64,000 nucleotides of DNA from Curvibacter cyanobacteriorum. Its GTDB lineage: Bacteria; Pseudomonadota; Gammaproteobacteria; Burkholderiales; Burkholderiaceae_C. Positions 27,173 through 35,896 of this stretch are shown piece by piece (within the stretch, counting starts at the first letter, position 1; each line of letters starts with the position of its first letter). The stretch lies in assembly GCF_028649475.1 (NCBI RefSeq), contig NZ_JAQSIP010000002.1:1-64000 (forward strand), written 5' to 3'. The notes under the pieces are model-generated. The model worked only from the letters and a program-made list of their open reading frames with translations, had not been told where the DNA came from and made no database searches. Made by a program: the position numbers and the translations under genes.

Positions 27173-28249
27173 ATGTCCGATGCCCTGAATTTCTTGACCC
27201 CTTGCCTGCCCGAGGTCGCCGACCTGAGCGACCCCGCGCTGAGCCAGCGCCTGCAGCACCTGCTGGACAACAAGACCAAACCCGTGGGCGCGCTGGGGCA
27301 GCTGGAGAGCCTGGCCTTGCAGCTGGGGCAGATCCTGGGCACCGAAGCCCCCCAGTTGCGGTCGCCGCAGATGCTGGTCTGCGCGGCCGACCACGGCCTG
27401 GCGGCCCGCGGCGTGTCGGCCTACCCCAGCGATGTGACCTGGCAGATGGTGGAGAACTTCCTGGCCGGTGGGGCCGCGGTCAGTGTGTTGGCGCGCCAGC
27501 ATGGCCTGGCCTTGACCGTGGTCGACTGTGGCGTGCGGCACGACTTTGGCCCGCGCCCCGAGCCCGCCCCCGGCGCCGCGCGACTGCTGGTGCGCAAAGT
27601 CGGCCCCGGCACAGCCGATGCCAGCCTGGGCCCGGCCATGAGCGAGGCCGAGTGCCTGCAGGCCGTGCGCCAGGGCCGCGAGGTGGTGGCCGGCTTGCCG
27701 GGCAATGTGCTGCTGCTGGGCGAGATGGGCATTGGCAACACCTCGGCCGCGTCCCTGTTGCTGGCCTGGTGCAGCGGCCGCCCGGTGGCCGAATGCACGG
27801 GGCGCGGCACCGGGCTTGACGAGCCGGGCGTGGCGCGCAAGGTGGCCGTGCTGGAGCAGGTCATGGCCCGCCACGCCGCGCTGCGTGACCCGGCCCAGGC
27901 CCTGGCTGCCTTGGGTGGCTTCGAGCTGGCGACCCTGGTCGGCGCTGTGCTGCAAGCGGCGGCCGAGCGCCGGGTGGTGTTGGTCGACGGCTTCATCACC
28001 ACCGCTGCGGTGCTGATCGCCTGTGCCCTGGTGCCCACAGTGCGCCAGCGTTGCGTGTTTGCCCACCAGTCGGGCGAGCGCGGACACGCGCTGATGCTGC
28101 AGCAACTGGAGGCGCGGCCCCTGCTGTCCTTGGGGCTGCGCCTGGGCGAAGGCTCGGGGGCGGCGCTGGCCTGGCCGCTGTTGCAGTCGGCGTGCCTGGT
28201 GCTGGCCGAGATGGCCAGTTTTGCCTCGGCCGGGGTGTCGCAGGCCTGA
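27173..28249 (+). CDS. cobT: Nicotinate-nucleotide-dimethylbenzimidazole phosphoribosyltransferase
   Basis: A 358-residue CobT, which makes alpha-ribazole phosphate for the lower ligand of cobalamin. Diagnostic segments are DNKTKPVGALGQLESLALQL, VCAADHGLAARGVSAYP, GEMGIGNTSAASLLLAW, VLVDGFITTAAVLIACAL and HQSGERGH. The catalytic glutamate is Glu326 in LGEGSGAALAWPL. It is divergent from the helicase gene (132-base gap) and not next to other cobalamin genes. An in-frame ATG at 27140 would add 11 residues; 27173 gives the usual length. No cobalamin riboswitch is recognisable upstream. Confidence 0.95.
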   Translation: MSDALNFLTPCLPEVADLSDPALSQRLQHLLDNKTKPVGALGQLESLALQLGQILGTEAPQLRSPQMLVCAADHGLAARGVSAYPSDVTWQMVENFLAGGAAVSVLARQHGLALTVVDCGVRHDFGPRPEPAPGAARLLVRKVGPGTADASLGPAMSEAECLQAVRQGREVVAGLPGNVLLLGEMGIGNTSAASLLLAWCSGRPVAECTGRGTGLDEPGVARKVAVLEQVMARHAALRDPAQALAALGGFELATLVGAVLQAAAERRVVLVDGFITTAAVLIACALVPTVRQRCVFAHQSGERGHALMLQQLEARPLLSLGLRLGEGSGAALAWPLLQSACLVLAEMASFASAGVSQA

Positions 28250-28316
28250 GGGCCTCGGCTGGACCTCGCTCGCTGGCGTTCAACCGGGCCGGCGGGTGGG
28301 CCCCTGGTGAGGCTTG

Positions 28317-29450
28317 TCAGGCCTCGCAGACGCGGTTGCGGCCCTCGCGCTTGGCCTGGTAGAGCGCGCTGTCGGCGCGTGCCAGCATGGCGTCCAGGGT
28401 GTCGTCGGGGCCCTGGGCCGTGGTCAGGCCAATGCTCACCGTGCAGGCCAGTTGCGGGGACGAGGGCGCGGCCTGGCGCACCCGCTCGGCCACCACGCGG
28501 GCGGCCCGCGCATCGGTGGCTGGCAGCAGCACCAAGAACTCTTCGCCACCGTAGCGCCCCAGCTGGTCCGGGCGGCGCAGCACGGCGCGGGTGCGGTTGG
28601 CAAAGTCGATCAGCACCGCGTCACCCTGCTGGTGGCCCAGGCGGTCGTTGATGTCCTTGAAGTTGTCCAGGTCCAGCATCATCAGCGACAGCGGCTCGCC
28701 GTAGCGCTGCAGGCGCGCCAGTTCGTTGTCGGCCAACTCGAGCACGGCGCGCCGGGTCAGGGCCTCGGTCAGCGAGTCGTGGCTGGCCACATGCTCAAAT
28801 TCGCGGCGCAGGCGCTCGGTGGCCAGCAGCACGGCGCCAATCGTCAGCATCTGCACGGCCATGGCGTTCGACGACACGTACAGCACCTGCAGCAGGCCGG
28901 GCTCCATCATGCTGTGGCCGGCCAGGCCGGCCAGCACGCTGATCAAACGCAGCAGCAGCACCGAGGTCTGCAGCCCCATCGCGGCCAGCGTGAAACGCTG
29001 GGCAAAGCTGCTGGGCTGGCGCATCAGGAAGCGGATCTGGTCCAGGAACAACCCGCACAGCAGCGTGTTCACCACCAGCAGGCGCACCCCGTAATCGGGC
29101 ATCACCATGGTGAACCAGGCCACCACCGGCGTGCTGACCAGCACCACACCGGCCCAGAGCTTCCAGCGCGCGCGACCCGTGAAGAAGTGTTGCAGGCCGA
29201 CGTAGAACAGCAGGGTGCCGGCCAGCAGGATCAGGTTGGCCAGCACCACGGTGAGCCATTCCGACGCGTGGCCGCGCAGGCCATACAGCAGCGCGGCGGC
29301 AAACCAGGCCAGCGGCGACGTCGCCAGCAAGCGCAGGCCCCCTTGCAGCTTGCGGGGGTAACTGCGGCGCACGAAATAAAGCACCAGGGCCATCACCAGG
29401 CCCATCAGGCCAGACAGGGTGATGATTGAACGGGGATCCAAAACCGACAT
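28317..29450 (-). CDS. Membrane-bound diguanylate cyclase (GGDEF)
   Basis: A 377-residue protein with six to seven predicted membrane helices in residues about 8-205, and a C-terminal GGDEF domain from about residue 215 (HDSLTEALTRRAVLELADNE). The signature is GGEEF (301-305), which is catalytically competent, and an inhibitory I-site RxxD (RRPD, 292-295) stands five residues before it, so product feedback is expected. It would make cyclic di-GMP in response to a membrane-sensed signal. It is convergent with cobT and apparently monocistronic. Confidence 0.93.
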   Translation of the reverse strand: MSVLDPRSIITLSGLMGLVMALVLYFVRRSYPRKLQGGLRLLATSPLAWFAAALLYGLRGHASEWLTVVLANLILLAGTLLFYVGLQHFFTGRARWKLWAGVVLVSTPVVAWFTMVMPDYGVRLLVVNTLLCGLFLDQIRFLMRQPSSFAQRFTLAAMGLQTSVLLLRLISVLAGLAGHSMMEPGLLQVLYVSSNAMAVQMLTIGAVLLATERLRREFEHVASHDSLTEALTRRAVLELADNELARLQRYGEPLSLMMLDLDNFKDINDRLGHQQGDAVLIDFANRTRAVLRRPDQLGRYGGEEFLVLLPATDARAARVVAERVRQAAPSSPQLACTVSIGLTTAQGPDDTLDAMLARADSALYQAKREGRNRVCEA

Positions 29451-29598
29451 GGCAAAGCAGCGGGCTCAGGCCCGGAAATGAAGCGCCTCGGGGCGCGGAC
29501 AGCAGTCGGATGAGGGCATGAAATCAGTATACGGGCCGCTTCAGGGACTCAACGGCCAGGCGACGCCACGGAAAACCCCTAGCTGTGAACTTTCCCGC

Positions 29599-29625
29599 CA
29601 ATGGCATTGATCTGGCGTGCCATTG
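29599..29625. promoter_or_regulatory. Inverted repeat upstream of the racemase/Bug/AraC operon
   Basis: CAATGGCA (29599-29606) and TGCCATTG (29618-29625) form a perfect 8-base inverted repeat with an 11-base spacer, about 75 bases before the racemase start. Size and symmetry fit a dimeric transcription factor site. The AraC-type protein at 32014 is a candidate ligand, but that is inference. Confidence 0.5.
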
Positions 29626-29700
29626 TCGCCACGCCCCCCGCCTGCCTAGACTGGTTTCCCGCCCGGACACCGTCCGGCATTCCCTGGAGGCCTTGTCTGC

Positions 29701-30903
29701 ATGAGCATCGTTTCTGCCCCCACGGCGCCCTCGGCCCGCCCGGCCCCCCAGGCCTCCCAGGGGGCGCCCCTGCGCGGTGTGCGCGTGCTGGACCTGACCC
29801 GGCTGCTGCCCGGCCCGGTGTGCACCCAGCACCTGGCCGACCTGGGCGCCGAGGTCATCAAGATCGAGGACACCGGCGCCGGTGACTACGCGGCCGCCCC
29901 GGTGCGGGCGCTGGTCAACCGCAACAAACTGGGCTTGCGGCTGGACCTCAAGCAGCCCGCCGGCCTGGCCGTGCTGCAGCGCCTGGTGCGCGAGGCCGAT
30001 GTGCTGGTGGAGGGCTTTCGCCCCGGCGTGATGGCGCGCCTGGGCGCGGGCTACGAGGCCCTGGCTGCGCTGAACCCGCGTCTGGTGTACGTCAGCCTGA
30101 CCGGTTACGGCCAGACTGGCCCGATGCGCGACGCCGCCGGCCACGACCTCAATTACGCGGGCTGGACCGGCGTGGCCGAGCAGATCGGCCAGCCGGGCCA
30201 GCCCCCGGCCCTGTCCAACCTGCCGGTGGCCGACCTGCTGGGCGGCACCATGACCGCGGTGATGGGCCTGCTGGCGGCCTTGTTCGACGCCCAGCGCAGC
30301 GGCCTCGGCCGCCATGTGGACATCGCCGTCGCCGACGGGCTGCTGGCCCATGCGGTGCTGCCGATGGCGGCGGTCAACAGCCGCGGCGCCACCCAGCCGC
30401 CGGGCCAGGGCAAGTTGACGGGCGCCCTGCCGTGCTACGCCCTCTACACCGCGGCCTGTGGCGGTCACCTGGCGGTGGCGGCGCTGGAGCGCAAGTTCTG
30501 GGACCTGTTTTGCCTGCAACTGGGGCGGCCCGACCTGCAAGGGCAGCACCAGCCGGCCAGCGCGGCCGAATGCGAGGTGGTGCGGGCCGAGGTGCAGGCC
30601 CTGATCGGGGCCCAGACCCTGGCCTGGTGGACCGAACGCCTGGCCGAGGTCGATTGCTGTGTCACCCCCATCCTGAAGCTCGAGCAGGCGCTCGCGCTGC
30701 CCCACTTTGCCGCGCGCGGCATGGTGCTGCCGATGGCGGGCGGGGGGCGTCAACTGGCCTGCCCGGTGCGCATGACCGGCTTTGAGTTTGAACTGCGGCA
30801 CCCGGCCCCCGCGCCGGGGGAGCACACCGAGGCGCTGCTGGCCGCCGCGGGCTACAGCGCCGCCGAACGCGAGGCGCTGCGTGCCCAGGGCGCCGTGGCC
30901 TGA
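29701..30903 (+). CDS. Alpha-methylacyl-CoA racemase-like protein (CaiB/BaiF superfamily)
   Basis: A 400-residue CaiB/BaiF-fold protein. Unlike the transferase at 17142, it keeps the residues of alpha-methylacyl-CoA racemases: His148 in AAGHDLNYAGWTG, Asp178 in PVADLLGGTM and Glu263 in VAALERKFW. Their spacing (30 and 85 residues) is the same as in the characterised mycobacterial racemase. It would invert the 2-methyl centre of branched acyl-CoAs so that they can enter beta-oxidation. Start MSIVSAP with a poorly conserved 25-residue extension; CCTGGAGGCC before it holds a GGAGG site. Followed by a Bug receptor and an AraC regulator in the same direction. Confidence 0.82.
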   Translation: MSIVSAPTAPSARPAPQASQGAPLRGVRVLDLTRLLPGPVCTQHLADLGAEVIKIEDTGAGDYAAAPVRALVNRNKLGLRLDLKQPAGLAVLQRLVREADVLVEGFRPGVMARLGAGYEALAALNPRLVYVSLTGYGQTGPMRDAAGHDLNYAGWTGVAEQIGQPGQPPALSNLPVADLLGGTMTAVMGLLAALFDAQRSGLGRHVDIAVADGLLAHAVLPMAAVNSRGATQPPGQGKLTGALPCYALYTAACGGHLAVAALERKFWDLFCLQLGRPDLQGQHQPASAAECEVVRAEVQALIGAQTLAWWTERLAEVDCCVTPILKLEQALALPHFAARGMVLPMAGGGRQLACPVRMTGFEFELRHPAPAPGEHTEALLAAAGYSAAEREALRAQGAVA

Positions 30904-30985
30904 CGGGATTTGGAACCCCCCGGGTCAGCACGCCACAGAGCCTGCGCCCGGGGGGATGGGTTTTCAACCACAAGGAGACATCACC

Positions 30986-32014
30986 ATGCGGACCATCTTC
31001 ACCCCGGCGGCGCTGCGGCGTGCGCCGTCACGCCCCCGGCGGGCCCTGCTGCAGGCCGCGGGGCTGGCTTGGGCTGCGGGCCTGGGTTGGGGCGCCGCCA
31101 CCCCGGCGCCGGCGTTGGCGGCCGAGGGCTTTCCGAGCCGACCGATCACGCTGATCCTGCCCTTCCCGGCGGGCGGCGCCACGGACGTGCAGCTGCGGGC
31201 GCTGGCCCAGGCGGCCTCGCGTGAGCTGGGGCAGCCGATCCTGATTTCCAACCGCCCGGGCGCGGGTGGCACCCTGGGGCCGGCCGCCATGGCGCAGACC
31301 GCGGCCCCCGACGGCTACACCATCTCGCTGGTGGCGGCCAACCTGTTCCGACTGCCGCACATGATGAAGGTCACCTTCGATCCGGTGGCCGACTTCACCT
31401 ACCTGATCTGCCTGACCGGTTACACCAACGGCCTGGTGGTGCGCCAGGACGCCCCGTGGCAGACCTTGCAGGACTTGCTGGCCGACGCGCGCCGCCAGCC
31501 TGGCGTGATCACCTATGGCAGCACCGGCAAGGGCAGCGGGGGCCACATCGCGATGGAGCGGCTGGCCCGCGCCACCGGCGTGCAGTTCAACTTCATCCCT
31601 TACAAGGGCATGGCCGAGGAGACGGCCGCCTTGCTGGGCGGGCATCTGATGGTGATCTCCGACCCGGGCTGGGGCGCTTTGGCCGAGTCGGGCAAGGCCC
31701 GCGTGCTGGCCACGCTGGGGGACGCGCGCCTCAAGCGCTGGCCCCAGGTGCCCACGCTGCGTGAGCTGGGCCACGACATCGTGGTCAACTCGCCCATCGG
31801 CCTGGCCGGCCCCAAGGGCATGGACCCCAAGGTGGTCAAGGTCTTGCACGACGCCTTCCGCAAGGCCATGAGCGACCCGGCCTTCACGCGCGCGCTGGAG
31901 CAGAACGACCAGGTGCCGATGTACCTGAGCGCCGAGGACTACAGCCGCTTCGCGGCCGAGCAGACCGCGCGTGAGAAGGTGTTTGTGCAGGAACTGGGAC
32001 TTAAACTCGACTGA
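30986..32014 (+). CDS. Bug/TctC family periplasmic solute receptor
   Basis: A 342-residue Bug receptor. The signal peptide is long (about 45 residues) with an RPRRALLQAAG twin-arginine-like start and ends PALAAE. The mature protein begins GFPSRPITLILPFPAGGATD and has SNRPGAGGTLGPAA, APDGYTISLV and FIPYKGMAEETAALLGGHL. It follows the racemase gene by 82 bases with an AAGGAGACAT ribosome-binding site, and its stop overlaps the start of the AraC regulator by one base. A carboxylate ligand, perhaps a branched acid, is inferred from context. Confidence 0.9.
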   Translation: MRTIFTPAALRRAPSRPRRALLQAAGLAWAAGLGWGAATPAPALAAEGFPSRPITLILPFPAGGATDVQLRALAQAASRELGQPILISNRPGAGGTLGPAAMAQTAAPDGYTISLVAANLFRLPHMMKVTFDPVADFTYLICLTGYTNGLVVRQDAPWQTLQDLLADARRQPGVITYGSTGKGSGGHIAMERLARATGVQFNFIPYKGMAEETAALLGGHLMVISDPGWGALAESGKARVLATLGDARLKRWPQVPTLRELGHDIVVNSPIGLAGPKGMDPKVVKVLHDAFRKAMSDPAFTRALEQNDQVPMYLSAEDYSRFAAEQTAREKVFVQELGLKLD

Positions 32015-33051
32015 TGTCGCCAGAGGTCACCACCCGCCACACCATCGCCATCCTGCAGGTGAATCAGATCCTGCAGGGGTTTGTGGCCCGCGGCGGCGAC
32101 GCGCAACGCCTGCTGCGCCGCGCCGGCATCGTGCCGGCCCTGCTGGCGTCGCCGCTGTCGCGCGTCACCCAGGCGCAGTACGCCGCGCTGATCCAACTGC
32201 TGAGCCGCCACACCCGCGATGAACTCTGGGCCCTGTGCAGCCAACCGGTGCGGCTGGGCCATTTCAGCCAGGTGTGCCGCCTGCTGGTGCATTGCCGCAC
32301 GCTGGGTGAGGCGCTGCGCACCGGCTTTCGCTACTACCACCCGCTGCTGTCGGACTTTGTGCCGCGCCTGGTGGTGCAGGGCGGTCAGGCCTCGGTGCGC
32401 CTGGTGTCGACCAGCCCGCGCGACCCCGAGCGCGGCTACGCCGACCGCACCTTCTGCTTCTTCACCTATGGCCTGGCCTCGTGGCTGGTGGCGCGCCGCA
32501 TCCCCGTCAGCGAGGTCATGTACCGGCACCTGGACAGTGGCTACAGCAGCGACGCGGGGCGCCTGTTCCAGGCCCCGGTGGTCTATGGTCACCCCTGGGT
32601 CGGCTTCCGCTTCGACGCGCGCTGGCTCGACCTGCCGGTGGTGCAGAACCCGCAAAGCCTCGAGGAGTTTTTGCGCCAGGCCCCGGCCAGCCTGCTGATC
32701 AAATACCGCGACCAGACCAGCCTGACCGAGCGCATCCGCCGCCTGCTGCGGCGCCACCTCAGTGGCGAGATGCCGTCGCTGGAATTCGTCAGCGAGTACC
32801 TGGCGATGACGCCCCAGACCCTGCGCCGCCGCCTGCGCGACGAGGGCCAGGGCTACCAGGCCATCAAGGACGACCTGCGGCGCGACGCGGCCATCGAGTA
32901 CCTGCACCAGCCCGAGCTGACCTTGTTGGACATTGCCAACCGGCTTGGGTTTTCGGAGGCCAGCACCTTCCACCGCGCCTTCAAGGGCTGGACTGGCCAA
33001 GCACCGGGGGTCTACCGGCAGACCCGCTTGCAAGCCAACCCGCCCCCTTGA
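32014..33051 (+). CDS. AraC-family transcriptional regulator (OruR-like)
   Basis: A 345-residue regulator. Residues about 15-200 form the 'arabinose-binding'-type N-terminal domain found in OruR/ArgR-like proteins (RLLRRAGIVPALLASPLSRV; GEALRTGFRYYHPLLSD). The C-terminal AraC DNA-binding domain has two helix-turn-helix motifs (SLEFVSEYLAMTPQTLRRRL; LLDIANRLGFSEASTFHRAF, then KGWTGQAPGVYRQ). The ATG shares one base with the stop of the Bug gene (TGATG), indicating translational coupling, and suggests that it senses the receptor's ligand or a catabolite and controls this small operon. Confidence 0.92.
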   Translation: MSPEVTTRHTIAILQVNQILQGFVARGGDAQRLLRRAGIVPALLASPLSRVTQAQYAALIQLLSRHTRDELWALCSQPVRLGHFSQVCRLLVHCRTLGEALRTGFRYYHPLLSDFVPRLVVQGGQASVRLVSTSPRDPERGYADRTFCFFTYGLASWLVARRIPVSEVMYRHLDSGYSSDAGRLFQAPVVYGHPWVGFRFDARWLDLPVVQNPQSLEEFLRQAPASLLIKYRDQTSLTERIRRLLRRHLSGEMPSLEFVSEYLAMTPQTLRRRLRDEGQGYQAIKDDLRRDAAIEYLHQPELTLLDIANRLGFSEASTFHRAFKGWTGQAPGVYRQTRLQANPPP

Positions 33052-33231
33052 GCCCAGGCGCTGACACGGCGCGCGGCACCCACCAGGCGTGGCACGCCGG
33101 GGTGGGCAGGGTCGGCAGGCGGTGCTGGGCTGCGGCCCCGGCACGGGCCTGGGTACCATGCGGCTTGGCCGTGGCGCGCCAGCCCCTCCGCCGACCGCCT
33201 GCCCCTTCATTTTTGGAACCCTGGACTGCCC

Positions 33232-33624
33232 ATGAAACTTGGCTACACCATCGTCTACGTGCCCGACGTCGCTGCGTCGCTGGCGTTTTTTGAGCAGGCC
33301 TTTGGCCTGACACGCCGTTTCCTGCACGACTCAGGCACCTACGGCGAGCTGGCCACGGGCGAGACCACCTTGGCCTTTGCCGACCATGCGCTGGGCCATG
33401 CCCACTTTGAGGGCGGTCACGTGGCGGCCTCCGAGTCGGCCCAACCCCTGGGCATGGAACTGGGCCTGGTCACCTCCGATGTCGCGGCCGCCCATGCGCG
33501 GGCGCTGCAGGCCGGGGCCCGGGAGCTGGCCGCCCCGAGCCAGAAGCCCTGGGGCCAGGTGGTGTCCTACTTGCGCTGCCCGGACGGCACCCTGGTCGAG
33601 CTGTGCACGCCCATGGGCGGGTGA
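33232..33624 (+). CDS. Glyoxalase/VOC superfamily protein
   Basis: A 130-residue VOC-fold protein with two beta-alpha-beta-beta-beta repeats: KLGYTIVYVPDVAASLAFFE at the start, and GLVTSDVAAAHARALQAGAR then SYLRCPDGTLVELCTP at the end. Glu127-like acidic residues at the metal position (TLVELC) are present, but the substrate is not predictable. Length is normal for single-domain members. It lies alone about 180 bases after the AraC gene. Confidence 0.87.
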   Translation: MKLGYTIVYVPDVAASLAFFEQAFGLTRRFLHDSGTYGELATGETTLAFADHALGHAHFEGGHVAASESAQPLGMELGLVTSDVAAAHARALQAGARELAAPSQKPWGQVVSYLRCPDGTLVELCTPMGG

Positions 33625-33844
33625 TTGTGTGGTGGCGATGGCGGGGTGGCCAAGGCGGGAAAACATCGCTCTGTGATCGCTCAGAAGCCATTGAAGCATC
33701 GGTCTCGTTGCGCGTTCCCGCGCTGGAGAGGCGGGCGCGTTGCACGCCATGGGCGCGGCGCATGAAGTCTGGTGGCTGTCAACCGCCTTCAGGCCGTGCT
33801 CGCGAGTCCGCCGAACAGGTTTTGGCCATGCGGGCCGCGCCCCC

Positions 33845-34846
33845 TCACCGGATCTGGACGACCACCTTCCCCTTGGCCCGCCCCTGCGCCAAATAGGCCA
33901 AGGCCGCCTGGGCCTGGTCGAAGGGGAAGACCTTGTCGATGACCGGGCGGAGGCTGCCCGCGCTCAGCAGCGCGCCGATGTGAGCCAACTGTGCGCCATC
34001 GGGGCGCACGAACAAAAAGCCGTAGTCGATCTCTTTTTGTCGAGACCGCTGGATGATCTGGCGGCTCATCAGGCCGAACACCAGCTTCAGGATGACATTG
34101 AGCTTTCTGGCTTCGGCAAAGCGGGCATCGAGCGGGCCCACGAGCGAGACGATCCGGCCACCAGGCTGGAGGATGTTCAGTGACTTTTCGATGGCATCGC
34201 CCCTGACGGTGCCCAGCACGGCATCGTAGCCGCGCAGCACTTGCGAGAAGTCTTGCGCCTTGTAGTCGACGATCTCGTTGGCGCCCAGGCTGCTGACCAG
34301 CCCGATGTTGCCCGCGCTGACCGTGGTGCCCACCTGGGCGCCCAGGTGGCGAGCCAGCTGGATGGCCATGGTCCCGATGCCGCCCGAGCCCGCCGGGATG
34401 AACACCTTTTGGCCAGGGCGCAGCTGGAGGCGCTCCGTCAGCGCTTGCCACGCGGTCAGCGCCACCATGGGAATCGACGCCGCCTGCACAAAATCCAGGT
34501 GGGGTGGCTTCAGCGCGGCCGCGCTTTCTGGCACGGCCGCGAACTCGGCCAAAGACCCCTTGCCCGAGTCAAACAGGCTGGCATAGACCTCATCACCGGG
34601 TTTGAAGCGCGTCACGCGGCGGCCCACGGCCACCACCACGCCCGCCAGATCGCTGCCCAGGGTCGCCGGAAACGTGAAGTGCAGGATCGGCTTGAAGGTG
34701 CCTGCCGTGACCAGGTTGTCGATGGGGTTCAAGGCGGCGGCGTGGACCTGAACCAGCATCTCGTCTGGCTGCAGCGTGGGGGGCGCCACCTCGCTGAACC
34801 CGATGTCGGGCGACTTGCCGTAGCGTTGGAAGGTGAGTGCTTTCAT
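33845..34846 (-). CDS. NADPH-dependent oxidoreductase (quinone oxidoreductase-like MDR)
   Basis: A 333-residue zinc-independent medium-chain dehydrogenase/reductase. The N-terminal GroES-like domain contains VHAAALNPIDNLVTAG and GSDLAGVVVAVGRRVTRFKPGDEV. The Rossmann domain has IPAGSGGIGTMAIQLARHLG. No structural or catalytic zinc cysteines are present, which matches the zeta-crystallin/quinone oxidoreductase branch. It is the last gene of a three-gene minus-strand operon with a hydrolase and an SDR, opposite a TetR regulator, so detoxification of a carbonyl or quinone compound is a reasonable guess. Confidence 0.88.
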   Translation of the reverse strand: MKALTFQRYGKSPDIGFSEVAPPTLQPDEMLVQVHAAALNPIDNLVTAGTFKPILHFTFPATLGSDLAGVVVAVGRRVTRFKPGDEVYASLFDSGKGSLAEFAAVPESAAALKPPHLDFVQAASIPMVALTAWQALTERLQLRPGQKVFIPAGSGGIGTMAIQLARHLGAQVGTTVSAGNIGLVSSLGANEIVDYKAQDFSQVLRGYDAVLGTVRGDAIEKSLNILQPGGRIVSLVGPLDARFAEARKLNVILKLVFGLMSRQIIQRSRQKEIDYGFLFVRPDGAQLAHIGALLSAGSLRPVIDKVFPFDQAQAALAYLAQGRAKGKVVVQIR

Positions 34847-34900
34847 GTCTGCTTTCGTGTTCTTGGGGTCTCGGAGGGGGGGCTGGCCCCGCCGCGGTGC

Positions 34901-35866
34901 TCAGTGGGACAGGAAGGCCCGTGCCTTGGGCACGAAGTCTTCGTGGTACTGGAAGATGCCGCCGTGCCCGGCGTCCGGGTAGAGGATCAGCTGTGCATGG
35001 GGCAGCCGCTGCGCCAGGTCGCGTGAGTTGCCCGTGGGCACCATCCGGTCGTCCTCGCCATTGGCCACCAGCACCGGTTGTTGGATGACCGAGAGGGCGG
35101 CCGGGCGCTTCTGTCCCCAGGCGGCCAGTGCCTGCAGCTGCGACACATAGGCCCACAGGCTGATGGGGGCATCGCGGTGGTCTGTGCGCTCCTGCAAGCG
35201 CTGGAGGAAGGCCTGGCCGGATTGGATGCCTTCGGCGGTGCGGGTGAAGAAGAGGTACTGCTTCGGGTCCTGGCCCGTCAGCGTGGCCCGGACGAGGTCG
35301 CAGTTGGCCACCGCCGCCACCGTGCTGATGCCCGCGCCCCCGGCGGGGCCGGTGCCTGCCAGGATCATCTTGCGCACGCGTTGAGGTTCCTTGAGCACGA
35401 TCTCTTGTGAAATCATCCCGCCCATCGAAAAGCCAAACAGGTCGACCTGCTGGAGCCCCTTGGCGTCCATGAAGCGGAGGGCGTCGTCGGCCATTTGTTC
35501 GATCGTGTTGGCCGGGGCGCCGGTGGAGGCCCCCACGCCCCGGTTGTCGAAGGCAATGACGTGGTGTTGGGCGGCCAGCCCATCGACGATGCGCGGGTCC
35601 CAGTTGTCCAGCACGGCGGCCAGGTGGGCGAGCAGCAGCACCGGCGTGCCACCGTGGTGTTGGCCGAGTTCACGGTAGGCGAAGCGCACGTCGCCGGCCG
35701 TGACCTGGCGCGTTGGAACGTTCTTCCAGGTCTCGCCTGCTGCCTGCTGGGCCACCCGTCCCAGCCCGCCGTTGGCTGGGGGTTCACCCGCTGAGGTGTT
35801 GGCCCCGGCCAGGACGCCAGACAGCACCAGCGCAAGGCACGTTGATTTGAAAACGAGGTGGTGCAT
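34901..35866 (-). CDS. Exported alpha/beta hydrolase
   Basis: A 321-residue alpha/beta-hydrolase with an N-terminal signal peptide (MHHLVFKSTCLALVLSGVLA). The nucleophile elbow GFSMGG (Ser near residue 147) and the C-terminal catalytic histidine in YPDAGHGGIFQYHEDF are present, with an acidic residue in VLVANGEDDRMVP as the probable third member. The HVIAFDNRGVGAST segment is typical of esterases and haloperoxidase-like enzymes. It is the middle gene of the operon and the only exported one, implying that an ester or lactone is hydrolysed outside the cytoplasm. Confidence 0.87.
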   Translation of the reverse strand: MHHLVFKSTCLALVLSGVLAGANTSAGEPPANGGLGRVAQQAAGETWKNVPTRQVTAGDVRFAYRELGQHHGGTPVLLLAHLAAVLDNWDPRIVDGLAAQHHVIAFDNRGVGASTGAPANTIEQMADDALRFMDAKGLQQVDLFGFSMGGMISQEIVLKEPQRVRKMILAGTGPAGGAGISTVAAVANCDLVRATLTGQDPKQYLFFTRTAEGIQSGQAFLQRLQERTDHRDAPISLWAYVSQLQALAAWGQKRPAALSVIQQPVLVANGEDDRMVPTGNSRDLAQRLPHAQLILYPDAGHGGIFQYHEDFVPKARAFLSH

Positions 35867-35896
35867 TGCAGGGCTCCAAGGGGGCGGGTGCCTGGC

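Noticed and set aside
24164-28249. A 1361-codon plus-strand open frame that ends in cobT.
   Set aside because: Only the last 358 codons (from 27173) are CobT. The upstream part is the antisense of the SNF2 helicase and reads as Gln/Gly/Ala-rich low complexity.
29524-30825. A 433-codon minus-strand frame opposite the racemase gene.
   Set aside because: The plus strand carries the conserved CaiB/BaiF fold and catalytic residues; the minus frame is low complexity.
33625-33844. A 220-base gap that at first looked as if it might hold a tRNA.
   Set aside because: No T-loop consensus (GGTTCRANNC) and no acceptor-stem pairing could be found; nothing else is visible there.
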